Shown: piece by piece, positions 1 through 8,469 of the stretch
How positions within the stretch are numbered: position 1 is the first letter of the stretch
Layout: the number at the start of each line of letters is the position of its first letter
From: Bacteroidota bacterium
GTDB lineage: Bacteria > Bacteroidota > Bacteroidia > Bacteroidales > F082
Assembly: GCA_014382445.1 (NCBI GenBank)
Contig: JACNJS010000027.1
Span: 1 to 41,553 of the forward strand
Direction of reading: 5' to 3'
Length of the DNA: 41,553 bases
Notes under the pieces: generated by a model
Told to the model about the DNA's origin: nothing
Databases searched by the model: none
Seen by the model: only the letters and a program-made list of their open reading frames with translations
Program-made: the position numbers and the translations under genes

Positions 1-416
1 ACACCCGCGGGCAGGCCGAAAAAAATACGGGCGTGATGAGCCATGCGGGCAGATAGTATATTTTTTTCTTGACTTTTTTGTTTACTTTTTTGGTCAAGCA
101 AAAAAGTAAAAGCCTGTCCGGCTCGAGGACATCGGATTCATTTACAATAATATTCAATTGTCTATAAATCATAATATCAACAAATTACAAAACGTTGTCA
201 TTAGTATCCGCCAGAGGCGGAGAGAGATCCCAAAAAAAACCACTCAAAATCTCCCCCCAAATCTTAAAAAAAGTTAAAATGATCCTCAGCTTGAAACTGT
301 TAGTAATATAATTATGTCACTACAATAGTAGTTTTTAACCGAACTACTTTCTTATTAATCAATTTGAAGAAAACTAAATGTTTGGTTTAATTCATACTTA
401 ATTTAAAAAAAGTGAT
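1..416. other. Intergenic region with hairpin, no gene seen
   Basis: No convincing reading frame. Positions 81-91 and 100-110 form a perfect 11-bp inverted repeat (TTTACTTTTTT / AAAAAAGTAAA, 8-nt loop), and CTTGAC (68-73) can alternatively pair with GTCAAG (93-98). This resembles a terminator or a dispersed palindromic element. A smaller hairpin, CCGCCAGAGGCGG, lies near 210-222. Whatever gene precedes the window is not visible. Confidence 0.5.
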
Positions 417-2582
417 ATGAAAAATCTATTAATTATTTTACTGATTGTACCCTTAACAGCAATTACAAGTATTGCCCAAATATTAAGCAATGGAACCGGT
501 GGTGGTACGTGGAATAGCACAAGCACTTGGATAGGAGGGATTATACCAGTCACTGAAGATGTTATAATTCAGGCATCAGACAATGTTACTGTAGGCACAA
601 CGCAGAGTTGTGAGGATTTAACGATTAATTCGGGAGCTACATTAACAGTACAAACCGGTTCAAATTTGAGCACCTCAAATACTTTAAAGATTCTGGGTAC
701 ATTAACAATGGCGGATGGTGTTATAAACGCCGGTAATGGAACATCCGATTATTTTCACAACAGCGGTGGAACATTTAATTTTAGTGGTGGTATTATTAAT
801 GCTTCCGGACGGTTTAAACAAAATTTAACAGGGGCAGTATCAAATTTATCTGGCTCGGGAACAATTAATGTAAGCACCAGCGGACAGCAAACAGCCTCCA
901 CTATTAATAACTTTTCTGTTACCGGAGATAATACTTTTTCTGTCAGCAATGGTTCTACGGTTCAGATTATAATAAAGAATGGTAATACAACAGGCAATGA
1001 GGTGATAAACTATTCGCCTCAAACATCAACCTTTAATGGTGGATCATTCGTTATGGAAAATGGTACAGGACTATCAGATATTTATATGGATAGTGATGAA
1101 CCAATTTATAAGATTGAGTCAAAAGTAGGCACTGGGAATACATTTCATTTTAACCCGGACTGTAATTTTAGCTTGACTGATTTAACTGTAACAAGTGGAG
1201 ATGTGCAAATTGATGTTGGCGCCATGATTAATATAACAGGAAATGCAACTCTGGGAGGTTCAAATGGACTGGTCGTACAATCAACGGGTGCTGGAAATGG
1301 ATCATTAATTGCTTCAGGTACTGTTGTTGGTTCTGCAACCGTACAAAGGTATATCGAAGGCTACTCAGGTGCTGCTGATGGTTGGCATAATATAAGTTCC
1401 CCTGTTAACAATATGACTATTTCAGGTAGCGATTTTGAGCCTGGTAGCACCGATGATCTTTATGCTTGGGGTGAAAGCAGTAATTTGTGGTTAAACTTTA
1501 AAGTAGAGGCAAACAATATTACTCACTTCACAAACGGACAAGGTTATCTTGCTGCTTATGAAAATACTGCAACCAAAAATTTCATCGGAGTACTTAATAT
1601 TGCAGATATTACTTTTTCAAACTTAAGTGTAGGAAGTGGTGGAGGTTGGCACCTGCTGGGCAACCCATATTCATCGGCACTACAGTGGAACACTGGAAGT
1701 TGGACACTCAATCAAATCGGTGGTGTAGCTAAAATATGGGATGAGATAGCTGGAAATTACGCAGATATTTCAGCAAACGGCTATATCCCATCAACCAATG
1801 GATTTTTTGTACAGGCAGAAAATGCCACCAACGAAATTACTATTCCTGCTGCCGCTAGGGTCCACAATGCGACCAACAATTATAAGAATGCAAATTCCGG
1901 TGAACTGCCTGAAACTTTAAAGTTGATTGTTAGTAACGATGAAAACTCATTCTACGATGTTACAACAATTGGTTTTAGCCATGACGCCGAAACAACCTTC
2001 GACTGGGCTCTCGATTCACATAAATTGTTCGGACAAAGTACAGCACCACAATTATGGACAGTTATTGATGGAGAAGAGTTTTCCACAAATAATCTACCAT
2101 ATGTTTACGAATCTTATCAATTGCCACTTCACTTTAGAGCAGGTGCTACTACAATGCATCATCTGGTTATTGAGGGGATTGAAAGTTTTTATCTCAACAG
2201 TGAGATTTATCTTGAAGACCTCTTCTTAAATGAAATTATTGATTTACGCGAACAACAAGTGTATGATTTTACTGCTACTGTTGGTGATGATGAAAATCGT
2301 TTTGTCCTTCATTTTTATGGTGTTACAAGTACAGAAGAAAAAACGGAGTTGGTGGAGACAAGTGTTTATGCTAATCAGAATACTATTTACATTAAATCAA
2401 ATCAGCTGCCTAAAGATAATTATCGGGTAGAAGTATTTAATGTAATGGGACAGATTGTGATTTCCCGCAACATTGAACCTTCAACACTGAGTAGTATTAA
2501 ACTTAGTGAAAAGGCGGGTATTTATATTGTACGTGTACATACTGAAAACGGTATAGTTGTTCAAAAAGTGTTAATTAAGTAA
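417..2582 (+). CDS. Secreted T9SS type A sorting domain protein
   Basis: A 721-residue secreted protein. Residues 1-20 form a Sec signal peptide (MKNLLIILLIVPLTAITSIA). Residues ~25-300 are Gly/Ser/Thr/Asn-rich and repetitive (GTWNSTSTW, LTINSGATLTV), like the beta-helical surface domains of many Bacteroidota exported proteins. A middle region contains WHNISSPVN and WHLLGNPYSSAL, a pattern common in T9SS cargo. The last ~75 residues have the type A sorting domain signature: YRVEVFNVMGQIV, then KAGIYIVRV, ending VVQKVLIK. By family knowledge this domain directs outer-membrane export by the type IX machinery, is cleaved, and the protein is released or surface-attached. The substrate or role of the N-terminal region is unknown. 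The start ATG is followed directly by the signal peptide. A small anchored protein lies 28 bp downstream and is probably co-transcribed. Confidence 0.9.
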   Translation: MKNLLIILLIVPLTAITSIAQILSNGTGGGTWNSTSTWIGGIIPVTEDVIIQASDNVTVGTTQSCEDLTINSGATLTVQTGSNLSTSNTLKILGTLTMADGVINAGNGTSDYFHNSGGTFNFSGGIINASGRFKQNLTGAVSNLSGSGTINVSTSGQQTASTINNFSVTGDNTFSVSNGSTVQIIIKNGNTTGNEVINYSPQTSTFNGGSFVMENGTGLSDIYMDSDEPIYKIESKVGTGNTFHFNPDCNFSLTDLTVTSGDVQIDVGAMINITGNATLGGSNGLVVQSTGAGNGSLIASGTVVGSATVQRYIEGYSGAADGWHNISSPVNNMTISGSDFEPGSTDDLYAWGESSNLWLNFKVEANNITHFTNGQGYLAAYENTATKNFIGVLNIADITFSNLSVGSGGGWHLLGNPYSSALQWNTGSWTLNQIGGVAKIWDEIAGNYADISANGYIPSTNGFFVQAENATNEITIPAAARVHNATNNYKNANSGELPETLKLIVSNDENSFYDVTTIGFSHDAETTFDWALDSHKLFGQSTAPQLWTVIDGEEFSTNNLPYVYESYQLPLHFRAGATTMHHLVIEGIESFYLNSEIYLEDLFLNEIIDLREQQVYDFTATVGDDENRFVLHFYGVTSTEEKTELVETSVYANQNTIYIKSNQLPKDNYRVEVFNVMGQIVISRNIEPSTLSSIKLSEKAGIYIVRVHTENGIVVQKVLIK

Positions 2583-2610
2583 GTCAATATAACTCTAAAA
2601 GTTTATAAAA

Positions 2611-2835
2611 ATGAAAAAGATAAAATTCATATTAGCCGGTTTATTAGTCGCTTTCGCATTAAACGTACTTTCCCAGGTTCCTCCCGATCCTCCCGGAGGT
2701 CATGGTAGCAGTGGTGATGCAGGAGCTGGTGGTGGAGCACCAATAGGCAGCGGACTGCTCATCCTCCTCGGCCTTGCGGCTGCTTACGGCGGAACGAAGT
2801 TATATCAAATTAAGAAAGAAGATTTAGAAGAATAG
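2611..2835 (+). CDS. Small Gly-rich secreted protein with C-terminal membrane anchor
   Basis: A 74-residue protein in three parts. First is a signal peptide (MKKIKFILAGLLVAFALNVLSQ). Next is a short Pro/Gly/Ser/Ala linker (residues ~23-48). Last is a C-terminal helix GSGLLILLGLAAAYGGTKLY preceded by API and followed by a charged tail, QIKKEDLEE. The layout of motif, hydrophobic helix and basic residues resembles the short CTERM-like sorting proteins of Bacteroidota, often seen beside T9SS cargo genes. I am not sure which named family it belongs to. It lies 28 bp after the T9SS protein and is likely in the same transcript. No enzymatic role is visible; it could be a cell-surface or periplasmic tether. 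Confidence 0.75.
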   Translation: MKKIKFILAGLLVAFALNVLSQVPPDPPGGHGSSGDAGAGGGAPIGSGLLILLGLAAAYGGTKLYQIKKEDLEE

Positions 2836-2837
2836 CA

Positions 2838-2975
2838 CTACCAAACCCGCTTAATGCCTTTTCCTGATTCCTCCTGGTAATGTTGATAAAGGGATTTAAT
2901 ATCAGGAAAACTCTCAGCGGGTTGAATATAAAGTTTTTCCTCATTACTAATTGCTTTTCGCCCTATAACAAACAA
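2838..2975 (-). pseudogene. Possible 3' remnant of an unknown gene
   Basis: A 45-codon open frame on the minus strand, preceded by a stop and lacking an ATG. It contains EEKLYIQPAESFPDIKSLY and ends KRVW. The composition looks like real protein, so it may be the tail of a gene whose body has been lost, but a chance frame is possible. I do not recognise the family. Confidence 0.25.
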
Positions 2976-3045
2976 TTAAAGGAAAGGACAAAATTCAACC
3001 TAAATCCGCAATACTCTAATTATTTCCAAAATAAATAATTATTTA

Positions 3046-3076
3046 TTTGGAGATATTAAAAATCCACTTATTTTTG
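3046..3076 (+). promoter_or_regulatory. Bacteroidota-type promoter of tRNA-Asp
   Basis: TTTGG at 3046-3050 and TATTTTTG at 3069-3076 match the Bacteroidota -33 (TTTG) and -7 (TAnnTTTG) elements with the expected 19-nt spacing. The predicted transcription start near 3083 is about 25 nt before the tRNA. Confidence 0.75.
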
Positions 3077-3108
3077 CAGTCCGTTTTAAGCGGAGTTCTT
3101 TAGTATAC

Positions 3109-3183
3109 GGTCTGGTAGTTCAGTTTGGTTAGAATGCCTGCCTGTCACGCAGGAGGTCGCGGGTTCGAGTCCCGTCCAGACCG
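3109..3183 (+). tRNA. tRNA-Asp(GTC)
   Basis: A complete cloverleaf. The acceptor stem is GGTCTGG/CCAGACC with discriminator G. The anticodon stem is CCTGC/GCAGG around loop CTGTCAC, giving anticodon GTC. The T arm is GCGGG-TTCGAGT-CCCGT. CCA is not encoded. The last 16 bp of this gene are the left edge of the integration repeat that recurs at 13741, so this tRNA is the attachment site of the downstream element, and it stays intact after integration. Confidence 0.97.
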
Positions 3184-3186
3184 CAA

Positions 3187-3221
3187 AGCCTAATTAGTTT
3201 TCAGCTAGTTAGGCTTTTTTT
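3187..3221 (+). terminator. Rho-independent terminator of tRNA-Asp
   Basis: AGCCTAA and TTAGGCT pair around a short loop, followed by a T7 run. A diverged copy of the same hairpin lies at 13760-13792 next to the duplicated tRNA end. The element therefore appears to carry its own terminator, so tRNA transcription ends normally after integration. Confidence 0.85.
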
Positions 3222-3232
3222 ATGCCTATAAT

Positions 3233-3251
3233 CCCCACATCTTCCCCACAT
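3233..3251 (+). promoter_or_regulatory. Paired CCCCACAT motifs at left end
   Basis: CCCCACAT at 3233-3240 and 3244-3251, start-to-start spacing 11 bp, 48 bp inside the core. Matches the pair upstream of the integrase gene in sequence, orientation and spacing. Confidence 0.5.
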
Positions 3252-3450
3252 ATAGAAAAACTCGTCGATTTATGTCTTTATTTTTCATATTGAGAACAGG
3301 GTTATTTCATTGGGTTAAGTGATTCGATTAATATCCTCATCACATTATTCCAAAAATGCATAATTATGCTGTAGTGGCATAAACACTATTTCTATCCGGT
3401 AGAGTTTAATTGTGTATAAAACTTTTTATCTTTACATCGAATTTATAGTT

Positions 3451-3603
3451 ATGACGCCTAACCTAACGCCTGAACAGAAATCACGAGAGAAGATTGACAG
3501 GATGCTTAATGCTTCTGGCTGGATCATACAGGATATGAAAACCATTGACTTCTCTGTTAACACTGGTATAGCTGTTCGTGAGTATCAAACAGAAGTTGGT
3601 CAA
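3451..3603 (+). pseudogene. hsdR: N-terminal stub of type I restriction subunit HsdR
   Basis: From ATG 3451 the frame reads MTPNLTPEQKSREKIDRML and continues to REYQTEVG. This is the characteristic N-terminus of EcoEI-type HsdR (TPEQ-AR-KID-ML-ASGW, then AVREY-T). Homology stops at about codon 50, where the family continues into the nuclease core. The frame then runs on into unrelated sequence and stops at 3705. The intact protein is usually about 780 residues or more, so over 90 percent is missing. The break coincides with the start of the AbiJ-like tail, indicating a deletion of at least ~2.5 kb. A frame that also looks like the HsdR C-terminus lies at 13943-14032, outside the element. Confidence 0.85.
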
Positions 3604-3935
3604 ACACAACGGCCTTGTCTTTACTTTCCGATAGAAAAAATCCAGATTATCGAAATTCAATTAAAGAATCTATTTCAGCTATCGAATCTTTATGTAAAAT
3701 ATTAGTTGGAGACAATTCCAAAACATTAGGTAAAGCGCTAAAAGAACTACGAAAGAAATTTGAGATACCACCAAGTTTGTTAAAAGCATTTGATGCGATT
3801 TATGGATACACCTCATCTGAAGGAGGTATTCGTCATTCTTTATTGGAGGATGATATTACAGTAGGTCTTGAAGAAGCAAGGTTCATGCTTGTAGCCTGTT
3901 CGGCATTTACAAATTACCTCATATCAAAACAATAA
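3603..3935 (+). pseudogene. C-terminal remnant of AbiJ-like abortive infection protein
   Basis: In the frame that is +1 relative to the hsdR stub, the sequence reads TTALSLLSDRKNPDYRNSIK and goes on to GYTSSEGGIRHSLLEDD and MLVACSAFTNYLISKQ. This matches the C-terminal half of HEPN-like/AbiJ-type proteins often found beside restriction loci; intact relatives are roughly 250-300 residues. There is no ATG at the break. The only local start is TTG 3615 inside the conserved region, so this is probably not an independent gene. The fragment ends 4 bp before hsdS, implying an ancestral order hsdR, abiJ-like, hsdS. The family assignment is from memory of the motif. Confidence 0.7.
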
Positions 3936-3939
3936 TATT

Positions 3940-5376
3940 GTGAAGGGAAAGATTATACCAAATAGATGGGTAATCCATAAACTGGGGAATGTATGCAATA
4001 TATACCAGCCAAAGACTATTTCTAAGAATAATTTAGTTCCTAAGGGTCAATTCTTGGTCTATGGTGCTAACGGAGTAATAGGAAGGTTCGATGAGTTTAA
4101 TCATGTTGATAGCGAAATCCTAGTTACTTGCCGTGGAGCAACATGTGGTACAGTTAATGTTTCGGAACCTTATTCATGGATTAATGGAAATGCGATGGTT
4201 ATACAGCCGAAAATTGACCAGTTAACCAAGCCTTTTATTCGGTATTTTTTTGAATCAATTAACCTCTCAAAAGTAATTACTGGTTCTGCACAACCACAAA
4301 TAACAAGAACCTCAATTTCACCACTTGATTTTCCAATACCCCCTGTCCCCGAACAACACCTCATAGTAACCAAAATAGAAGAGTTGTTTTCCGAACTTGA
4401 CAATGCTGTAACTAACCTGAAAAAGGTCAAAGCACAGTTAAAGGTTTATCGTCAATCAGTATTGAAGTGGGCATTTGAGGGAAGGTTGACAGAGGAATGG
4501 AGGAAGAACAATAAGACTGAGCCTATCGAAAGTTTTATAGAGAGGATTAGTGAAGAGAAAGAGTGTAAGTATAATAAGCAGTTGGAGGTATGGGATGATA
4601 CTGTCAATGAATGGGAAAAGGGCGGTAGGCAAGGTAAAAGACCCAATAAGCCTAGTAAGATTAGTGAAATTCAAGAATTGTCAAAAGAGGAACTTAGCGG
4701 GCTTGAACAAATACCGAATAATTGGATTTGGGTTAGATTAGGTGAACTTACTTGGTCTGTTAAGGATGGCCCACACTATAGTCCTAAATATGAAGATGAG
4801 GGAATCCCATTTATCTCTGGAGGAAATGTTCGACCGGAAGGAGTTAATTTTGAAAATACAAAATACATATCAACAGACTTACATTATGAGTTAAGTAAAA
4901 GGTGTATACCTGAGTATGGCGACATTTTATATACAAAAGGGGGTACAACAGGTATTGCGAGAGTAAATACATACAAAATCGATTTCAATGTTTGGGTGCA
5001 CGTTGCTGTCTTAAAAATCACAAAATCGATTTATCCTTTCTACTTGCAAAATGTACTTAACTCACCATTTTGTTATAGACAATCACAGAAATACACTCAT
5101 GGTGTTGGTAACCAAGATTTGGGTTTAACAAGAATGGTGAACATTATTCTGCCCTTATGTTGTATAGAAGAGCAGCATCAAATTGTCAAAGAAATAGAAA
5201 ATCGTATCTCAGTAGCCGACAACCTTGAAATAACCATTGACCAAAGCCTTAAACAATCCGAAGCCCTCAGACAGTCCATCCTTAAACGAGCCTTTGAAGG
5301 TAAGCTTGTACCTCAAGACCCGAATGATGAGCCTGCTGAGGTGTTGTTGGAGAGTATAAAGCATAATCAACAATAA
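3940..5376 (+). CDS. hsdS: Type I restriction-modification specificity subunit HsdS
   Basis: A 478-residue DNA-recognition subunit for type I methyltransferase and restriction complexes. It has two target recognition domains (~10-145 and ~255-400), each followed by a conserved helical spacer: EEQHLIV-like PEQHLIVTKIEELFSELDNA with LKWAFEGRLTEEW at ~135-190, and EEQHQIVKEIENRI with ILKRAFEGKLVPQDP near the end. Full length for the family, with both half-sites intact. The start is GTG 3940, just after the AbiJ-like stop. With HsdM it should give an M2S methyltransferase recognising a bipartite site. Because the hsdR gene is destroyed, it would methylate without cutting unless HsdR is supplied from elsewhere. 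Confidence 0.93.
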   Translation: MKGKIIPNRWVIHKLGNVCNIYQPKTISKNNLVPKGQFLVYGANGVIGRFDEFNHVDSEILVTCRGATCGTVNVSEPYSWINGNAMVIQPKIDQLTKPFIRYFFESINLSKVITGSAQPQITRTSISPLDFPIPPVPEQHLIVTKIEELFSELDNAVTNLKKVKAQLKVYRQSVLKWAFEGRLTEEWRKNNKTEPIESFIERISEEKECKYNKQLEVWDDTVNEWEKGGRQGKRPNKPSKISEIQELSKEELSGLEQIPNNWIWVRLGELTWSVKDGPHYSPKYEDEGIPFISGGNVRPEGVNFENTKYISTDLHYELSKRCIPEYGDILYTKGGTTGIARVNTYKIDFNVWVHVAVLKITKSIYPFYLQNVLNSPFCYRQSQKYTHGVGNQDLGLTRMVNIILPLCCIEEQHQIVKEIENRISVADNLEITIDQSLKQSEALRQSILKRAFEGKLVPQDPNDEPAEVLLESIKHNQQ

Positions 5377-5389
5377 TTATCTTTGAACC

Positions 5390-6907
5390 ATGAAAGTTGA
5401 GCAAATACCCGATAAGATTACTGCCATAATAAGAAAAGGTGAAGGAATTGATATTGAATTTAAAACTGCACAGTTTGAATTAAGCAGAGATACTTTTGAT
5501 TCAATATGTGCCTTTCTTAATCGTAATGGAGGACATCTTTTGCTTGGGATTGATGATGATGGTCAAATACAAGGCGTTATTGATGATTGTGTGCAGCCAA
5601 TCATAGATGGTATTGTTATAAATGCCAATAATCCACAAAAACTAAACCCTCCGTTTTATCTTTCACCAAAAGTATATGAGGACAAGAATGGTAAGAAGAT
5701 AATTTATGTTTTTATTCCTGAGAGCTCACAAGTTCATAACACCGTTGGTAAAATATTTGACAGAAATGAAGATGGTGATTTTGATGTAACAAGGAATAAT
5801 GAACATCTTGCACAGTTGTATTCCCTGAAAAAGACAACTTATTCTGAGAATAAAATCTATCCTTATCTTACCATTGATGATTTTGTAGATGATCTTTTTC
5901 ATCGTGTTAGAAGCCTCGCCAGTAGTCAAAGGCCTGACCATTCATGGTTGGAGATGTCAAATAAAGAATTACTGAAATCGGCATCACTTTACAGAAAAGA
6001 CTTTCAAACAGGAGAAGAAGGTTTCACATTGGCATCTGCATTATTATTTGGTAAGGATGAGGTAATACATAATATCGTTCCGCATTACAGGATAGATGCT
6101 ATTCTCAGAGAGAGTAATGTTGATCGTTATGATGACAGAGATGACATAAGAACCAACTTAATCGACAGTTATGACAGGCTTATGGCATTCACTCGCAAAC
6201 ATTTACCCGATGTGTTTTATCAGGAGGATGATCACAGGATCAGTCCCCGAGATATAATTTTTCGTGAAGTTGTTGGAAATATGCTGATTCATCGTGAGTA
6301 CAATAATGCTTATCCGGCAAAATTCATTATTGAACAGGAAAGAGTGGTAACTGAAAACTGGAATCGTCCTCATGGATTGGGTAATATTGATCCTGAATTT
6401 TTCTCGCCTTATCCCAAGAATCCTGTTATTGCTAAGTTTTTCAGAGAAATAGGCAGGGCTGAGGAACTTGGTTCAGGAGTTAGAAATACTCATAAGTATT
6501 GTGAAGTATATACAAAGGGACGTAGACCTGAGTTTATTGAAGGAGATGTATTTGTAACAACTATTCCTATACCATTCATAGATACTGTAACAAAAATAGG
6601 AGGTGTTAGAATTGAGGGAGCTACAGAGGGAGCTGTTAAGGGAGTAATTGATGCTGTAAATGATGCTGTAAATGATGCTGTAGGTGATGCTGTAAGAAAG
6701 AGGCTTGTTAAAGAATTACTTTTAATGATAAAACAAGGAGGAATAACTCTTGAGGAAACTAAAAATGAATTTAATATTGAGAGAGCTACAGTGCAAAGGG
6801 ATATGAAAATATTGAAAGAAATTGGGTTTGTAAATTTCATCGGCTCACCAAAATCAGGTAAATATATGGCAACACCCAAAATAATTTCAATAGTCGAAAA
6901 ACGATAA
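5390..6907 (+). CDS. Schlafen AlbA-2/ATPase-type putative transcriptional regulator
   Basis: 505 residues. The N-terminal AlbA-2 domain (~10-150) contains IDIEFKTAQFELSRDTFDS and GGHLLLGIDDDGQIQGV. The middle (~280-380) is the HATPase-like region of this family, with REVVGNMLIHREYNN and AEELGSGVRNTHKY. The C-terminus has a winged HTH (ITLEETKNEFNIERATVQRD). Between them lies a DAVN-type four-residue repeat encoded by four 12-bp direct repeats (6650-6697). It sits between hsdS and hsdM with 13-bp and 1-bp gaps, so it is co-transcribed. Proteins of this family are often called transcriptional regulators but their role in type I loci is not settled. It could regulate the locus or take part in defence. 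Confidence 0.85.
   Translation: MKVEQIPDKITAIIRKGEGIDIEFKTAQFELSRDTFDSICAFLNRNGGHLLLGIDDDGQIQGVIDDCVQPIIDGIVINANNPQKLNPPFYLSPKVYEDKNGKKIIYVFIPESSQVHNTVGKIFDRNEDGDFDVTRNNEHLAQLYSLKKTTYSENKIYPYLTIDDFVDDLFHRVRSLASSQRPDHSWLEMSNKELLKSASLYRKDFQTGEEGFTLASALLFGKDEVIHNIVPHYRIDAILRESNVDRYDDRDDIRTNLIDSYDRLMAFTRKHLPDVFYQEDDHRISPRDIIFREVVGNMLIHREYNNAYPAKFIIEQERVVTENWNRPHGLGNIDPEFFSPYPKNPVIAKFFREIGRAEELGSGVRNTHKYCEVYTKGRRPEFIEGDVFVTTIPIPFIDTVTKIGGVRIEGATEGAVKGVIDAVNDAVNDAVGDAVRKRLVKELLLMIKQGGITLEETKNEFNIERATVQRDMKILKEIGFVNFIGSPKSGKYMATPKIISIVEKR
6650..6697 (+). repeat. 12-bp in-frame minisatellite in the AlbA-type gene
   Basis: Four consecutive units of GATGCTGTAaat (third position variants ggt, aga) encode DAVN-DAVN-DAVG-DAVR. 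The unit is a multiple of three, so copy-number change would alter linker length without breaking the frame. Confidence 0.9.
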
Positions 6908-6908
6908 A

Positions 6909-8384
6909 ATGAACACAACAACAATAGTAAATAAAGTATGGTCTTACTGTAATGTCCTTAGGGATGATGGAGTAAGTTATGGTGATTACCTTGAGCAGAT
7001 AACCTACCTGCTCTTCCTTAAAATGGCTGATGAGTATTCTAAGCCACCTTATAACCGGATTATAGATATACCTGAAGAATATAATTGGGATAGCCTTAAA
7101 GCAAAACGTGGAGCAGAATTAGAAGTTCATTACATTAGTCTTTTACGTACATTAGGAACGCAAAAAGGTATGTTAGGACAAATATTCGTTAAGTCCCAAA
7201 ACAAGATACAAGACCCATCAAAATTGTTCCAGATTATTGACATGATAGACAATGAGCAATGGGTAATGATGGGCTCTGATGTAAAGGGAGATATTTACGA
7301 AGGATTACTTGAGAAGAATGCTGAGGACACAAAGAGTGGGGCTGGGCAATACTTCACTCCAAGAGCCTTGATTAGGGCAATGGTAGAGTGTTTAGCCCCT
7401 GAACCAATGAAGACTATAGCTGATAGTTCATGTGGTACAGGTGGCTTCTTCTTAGCTTCTTATGATTACCTACTCGGAAATTACAAATTAGATAAGGATC
7501 AGAAAGATTTCCTTAAACACAAAACTTTTACGGGTAACGAAATAGTAGCTAATACAAGGCGGTTGTGCCTGATGAATATGTTCCTTCACAACATAGGTGA
7601 GATGACCGGAGAGAGCATGATTTCGCCAAATGACTCACTGCTATCTGACAGTGGTGAGAGGGTAGACTACGTGCTTACAAATCCCCCTTTCGGAAAGAAG
7701 AGTTCCATGACCATAACCAATGAAGAAGGGGAGCAAGTAACGGAAGATAAAAATTACATTCGACAGGACTTTTGGGCAACTACCTCAAATAAGCAATTGA
7801 ACTTTGTGCAACATATAAGAACCTTGCTTAAAACTACAGGCAAAGCCGCAGTAGTTGTTCCTGACAATGTTCTGTTTGAAGGCGGAGCAGGAGAAACTGT
7901 ACGTAAGAAGTTAATGCAAAATACAGATGTTCATACCATACTAAGGTTGCCTACAGGTTTGTTCTATGCTCAGGGTGTGAAAGCTAATGTGATATTCTTT
8001 GACAACAAACCGGCAAGCAAAGAACATTGGACAAAAGAGGTCTGGTATTACGATCTCAGAACTAATAAGCACTTCACTTTAAAGACCAGCCCTTTGAAGT
8101 TAGATGATCTGAAGGACTTCATTAAGTGCTATAGCTCAGGAAACAAACATAAGCGTAAGGAAACATGGTCAGAGGAGCATCCTGATGGTAGATGGAGAAA
8201 GTACACCTACGATGAGATATTGGCTCGTGATAAGACTAGTCTGGATATATTCTGGGTAAAAGATGATAGCCTTGCCGATCTTGATAACCTGCCTGCCCCT
8301 GATGTGTTGGCTGATGAAATTATTGAGAACCTTCGGGCAGGTTTGGAGGCGTTTAGTGTGGTAAGGAATGGATTGACTGATTAA
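6909..8384 (+). CDS. hsdM: Type I DNA methyltransferase subunit HsdM
   Basis: 491 residues. N-terminal helical domain (YLEQITYLLFLKMADE), then the N6-adenine methyltransferase core. SAM-binding motif I is DSSCGTGGF at residues 172-180, the conserved AGQYFTPR is at 145-152, and the catalytic NPPF is at 258-261. The length is normal for EcoEI-type HsdM and no lesion is seen. It begins one base after the stop of the AlbA-type gene, so translation is probably coupled. The only partner left in the locus is HsdS, which suggests a functional orphan methyltransferase. No hsdR follows: the next 85 bp are non-coding and then an HTH gene begins. Confidence 0.95.
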   Translation: MNTTTIVNKVWSYCNVLRDDGVSYGDYLEQITYLLFLKMADEYSKPPYNRIIDIPEEYNWDSLKAKRGAELEVHYISLLRTLGTQKGMLGQIFVKSQNKIQDPSKLFQIIDMIDNEQWVMMGSDVKGDIYEGLLEKNAEDTKSGAGQYFTPRALIRAMVECLAPEPMKTIADSSCGTGGFFLASYDYLLGNYKLDKDQKDFLKHKTFTGNEIVANTRRLCLMNMFLHNIGEMTGESMISPNDSLLSDSGERVDYVLTNPPFGKKSSMTITNEEGEQVTEDKNYIRQDFWATTSNKQLNFVQHIRTLLKTTGKAAVVVPDNVLFEGGAGETVRKKLMQNTDVHTILRLPTGLFYAQGVKANVIFFDNKPASKEHWTKEVWYYDLRTNKHFTLKTSPLKLDDLKDFIKCYSSGNKHKRKETWSEEHPDGRWRKYTYDEILARDKTSLDIFWVKDDSLADLDNLPAPDVLADEIIENLRAGLEAFSVVRNGLTD

Positions 8385-8469
8385 AATACTACTTCTATGG
8401 CATCTTAGTAATACTCAAAGATATTTTTTTTCTGTAGATTTATGCGTTAAATCTTAATGATCTGAAACC

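Larger units (their letters stand above)
3168..3392 (+). repeat. Left integration repeat (attL plus element left end)
   Basis: It starts with 18 bp identical to 13741-13758 (AGTCCCGTCCAGACCGCA, the tRNA-Asp 3' end). It continues as an imperfect direct repeat of 13759-13946 through the terminator hairpin, CCCCACAT motifs, a near-identical stretch TCTTTATTTTTCATATTGAG, and ends at CACTATTTC. The exact 18-bp core is the likely crossover region. The extended homology (about 225 bp against 206 bp) is far longer than an att core. Confidence 0.85.

Noticed and set aside
3615-3935. Independent 106-residue gene from TTG 3615
   Set aside because: The conserved domain is already under way at that codon, and no start or ribosome site precedes it.
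6490-6924. 144-codon frame antisense to the AlbA-type gene
   Set aside because: Shadow of a coding strand with repeated codons; no domain and no leader.
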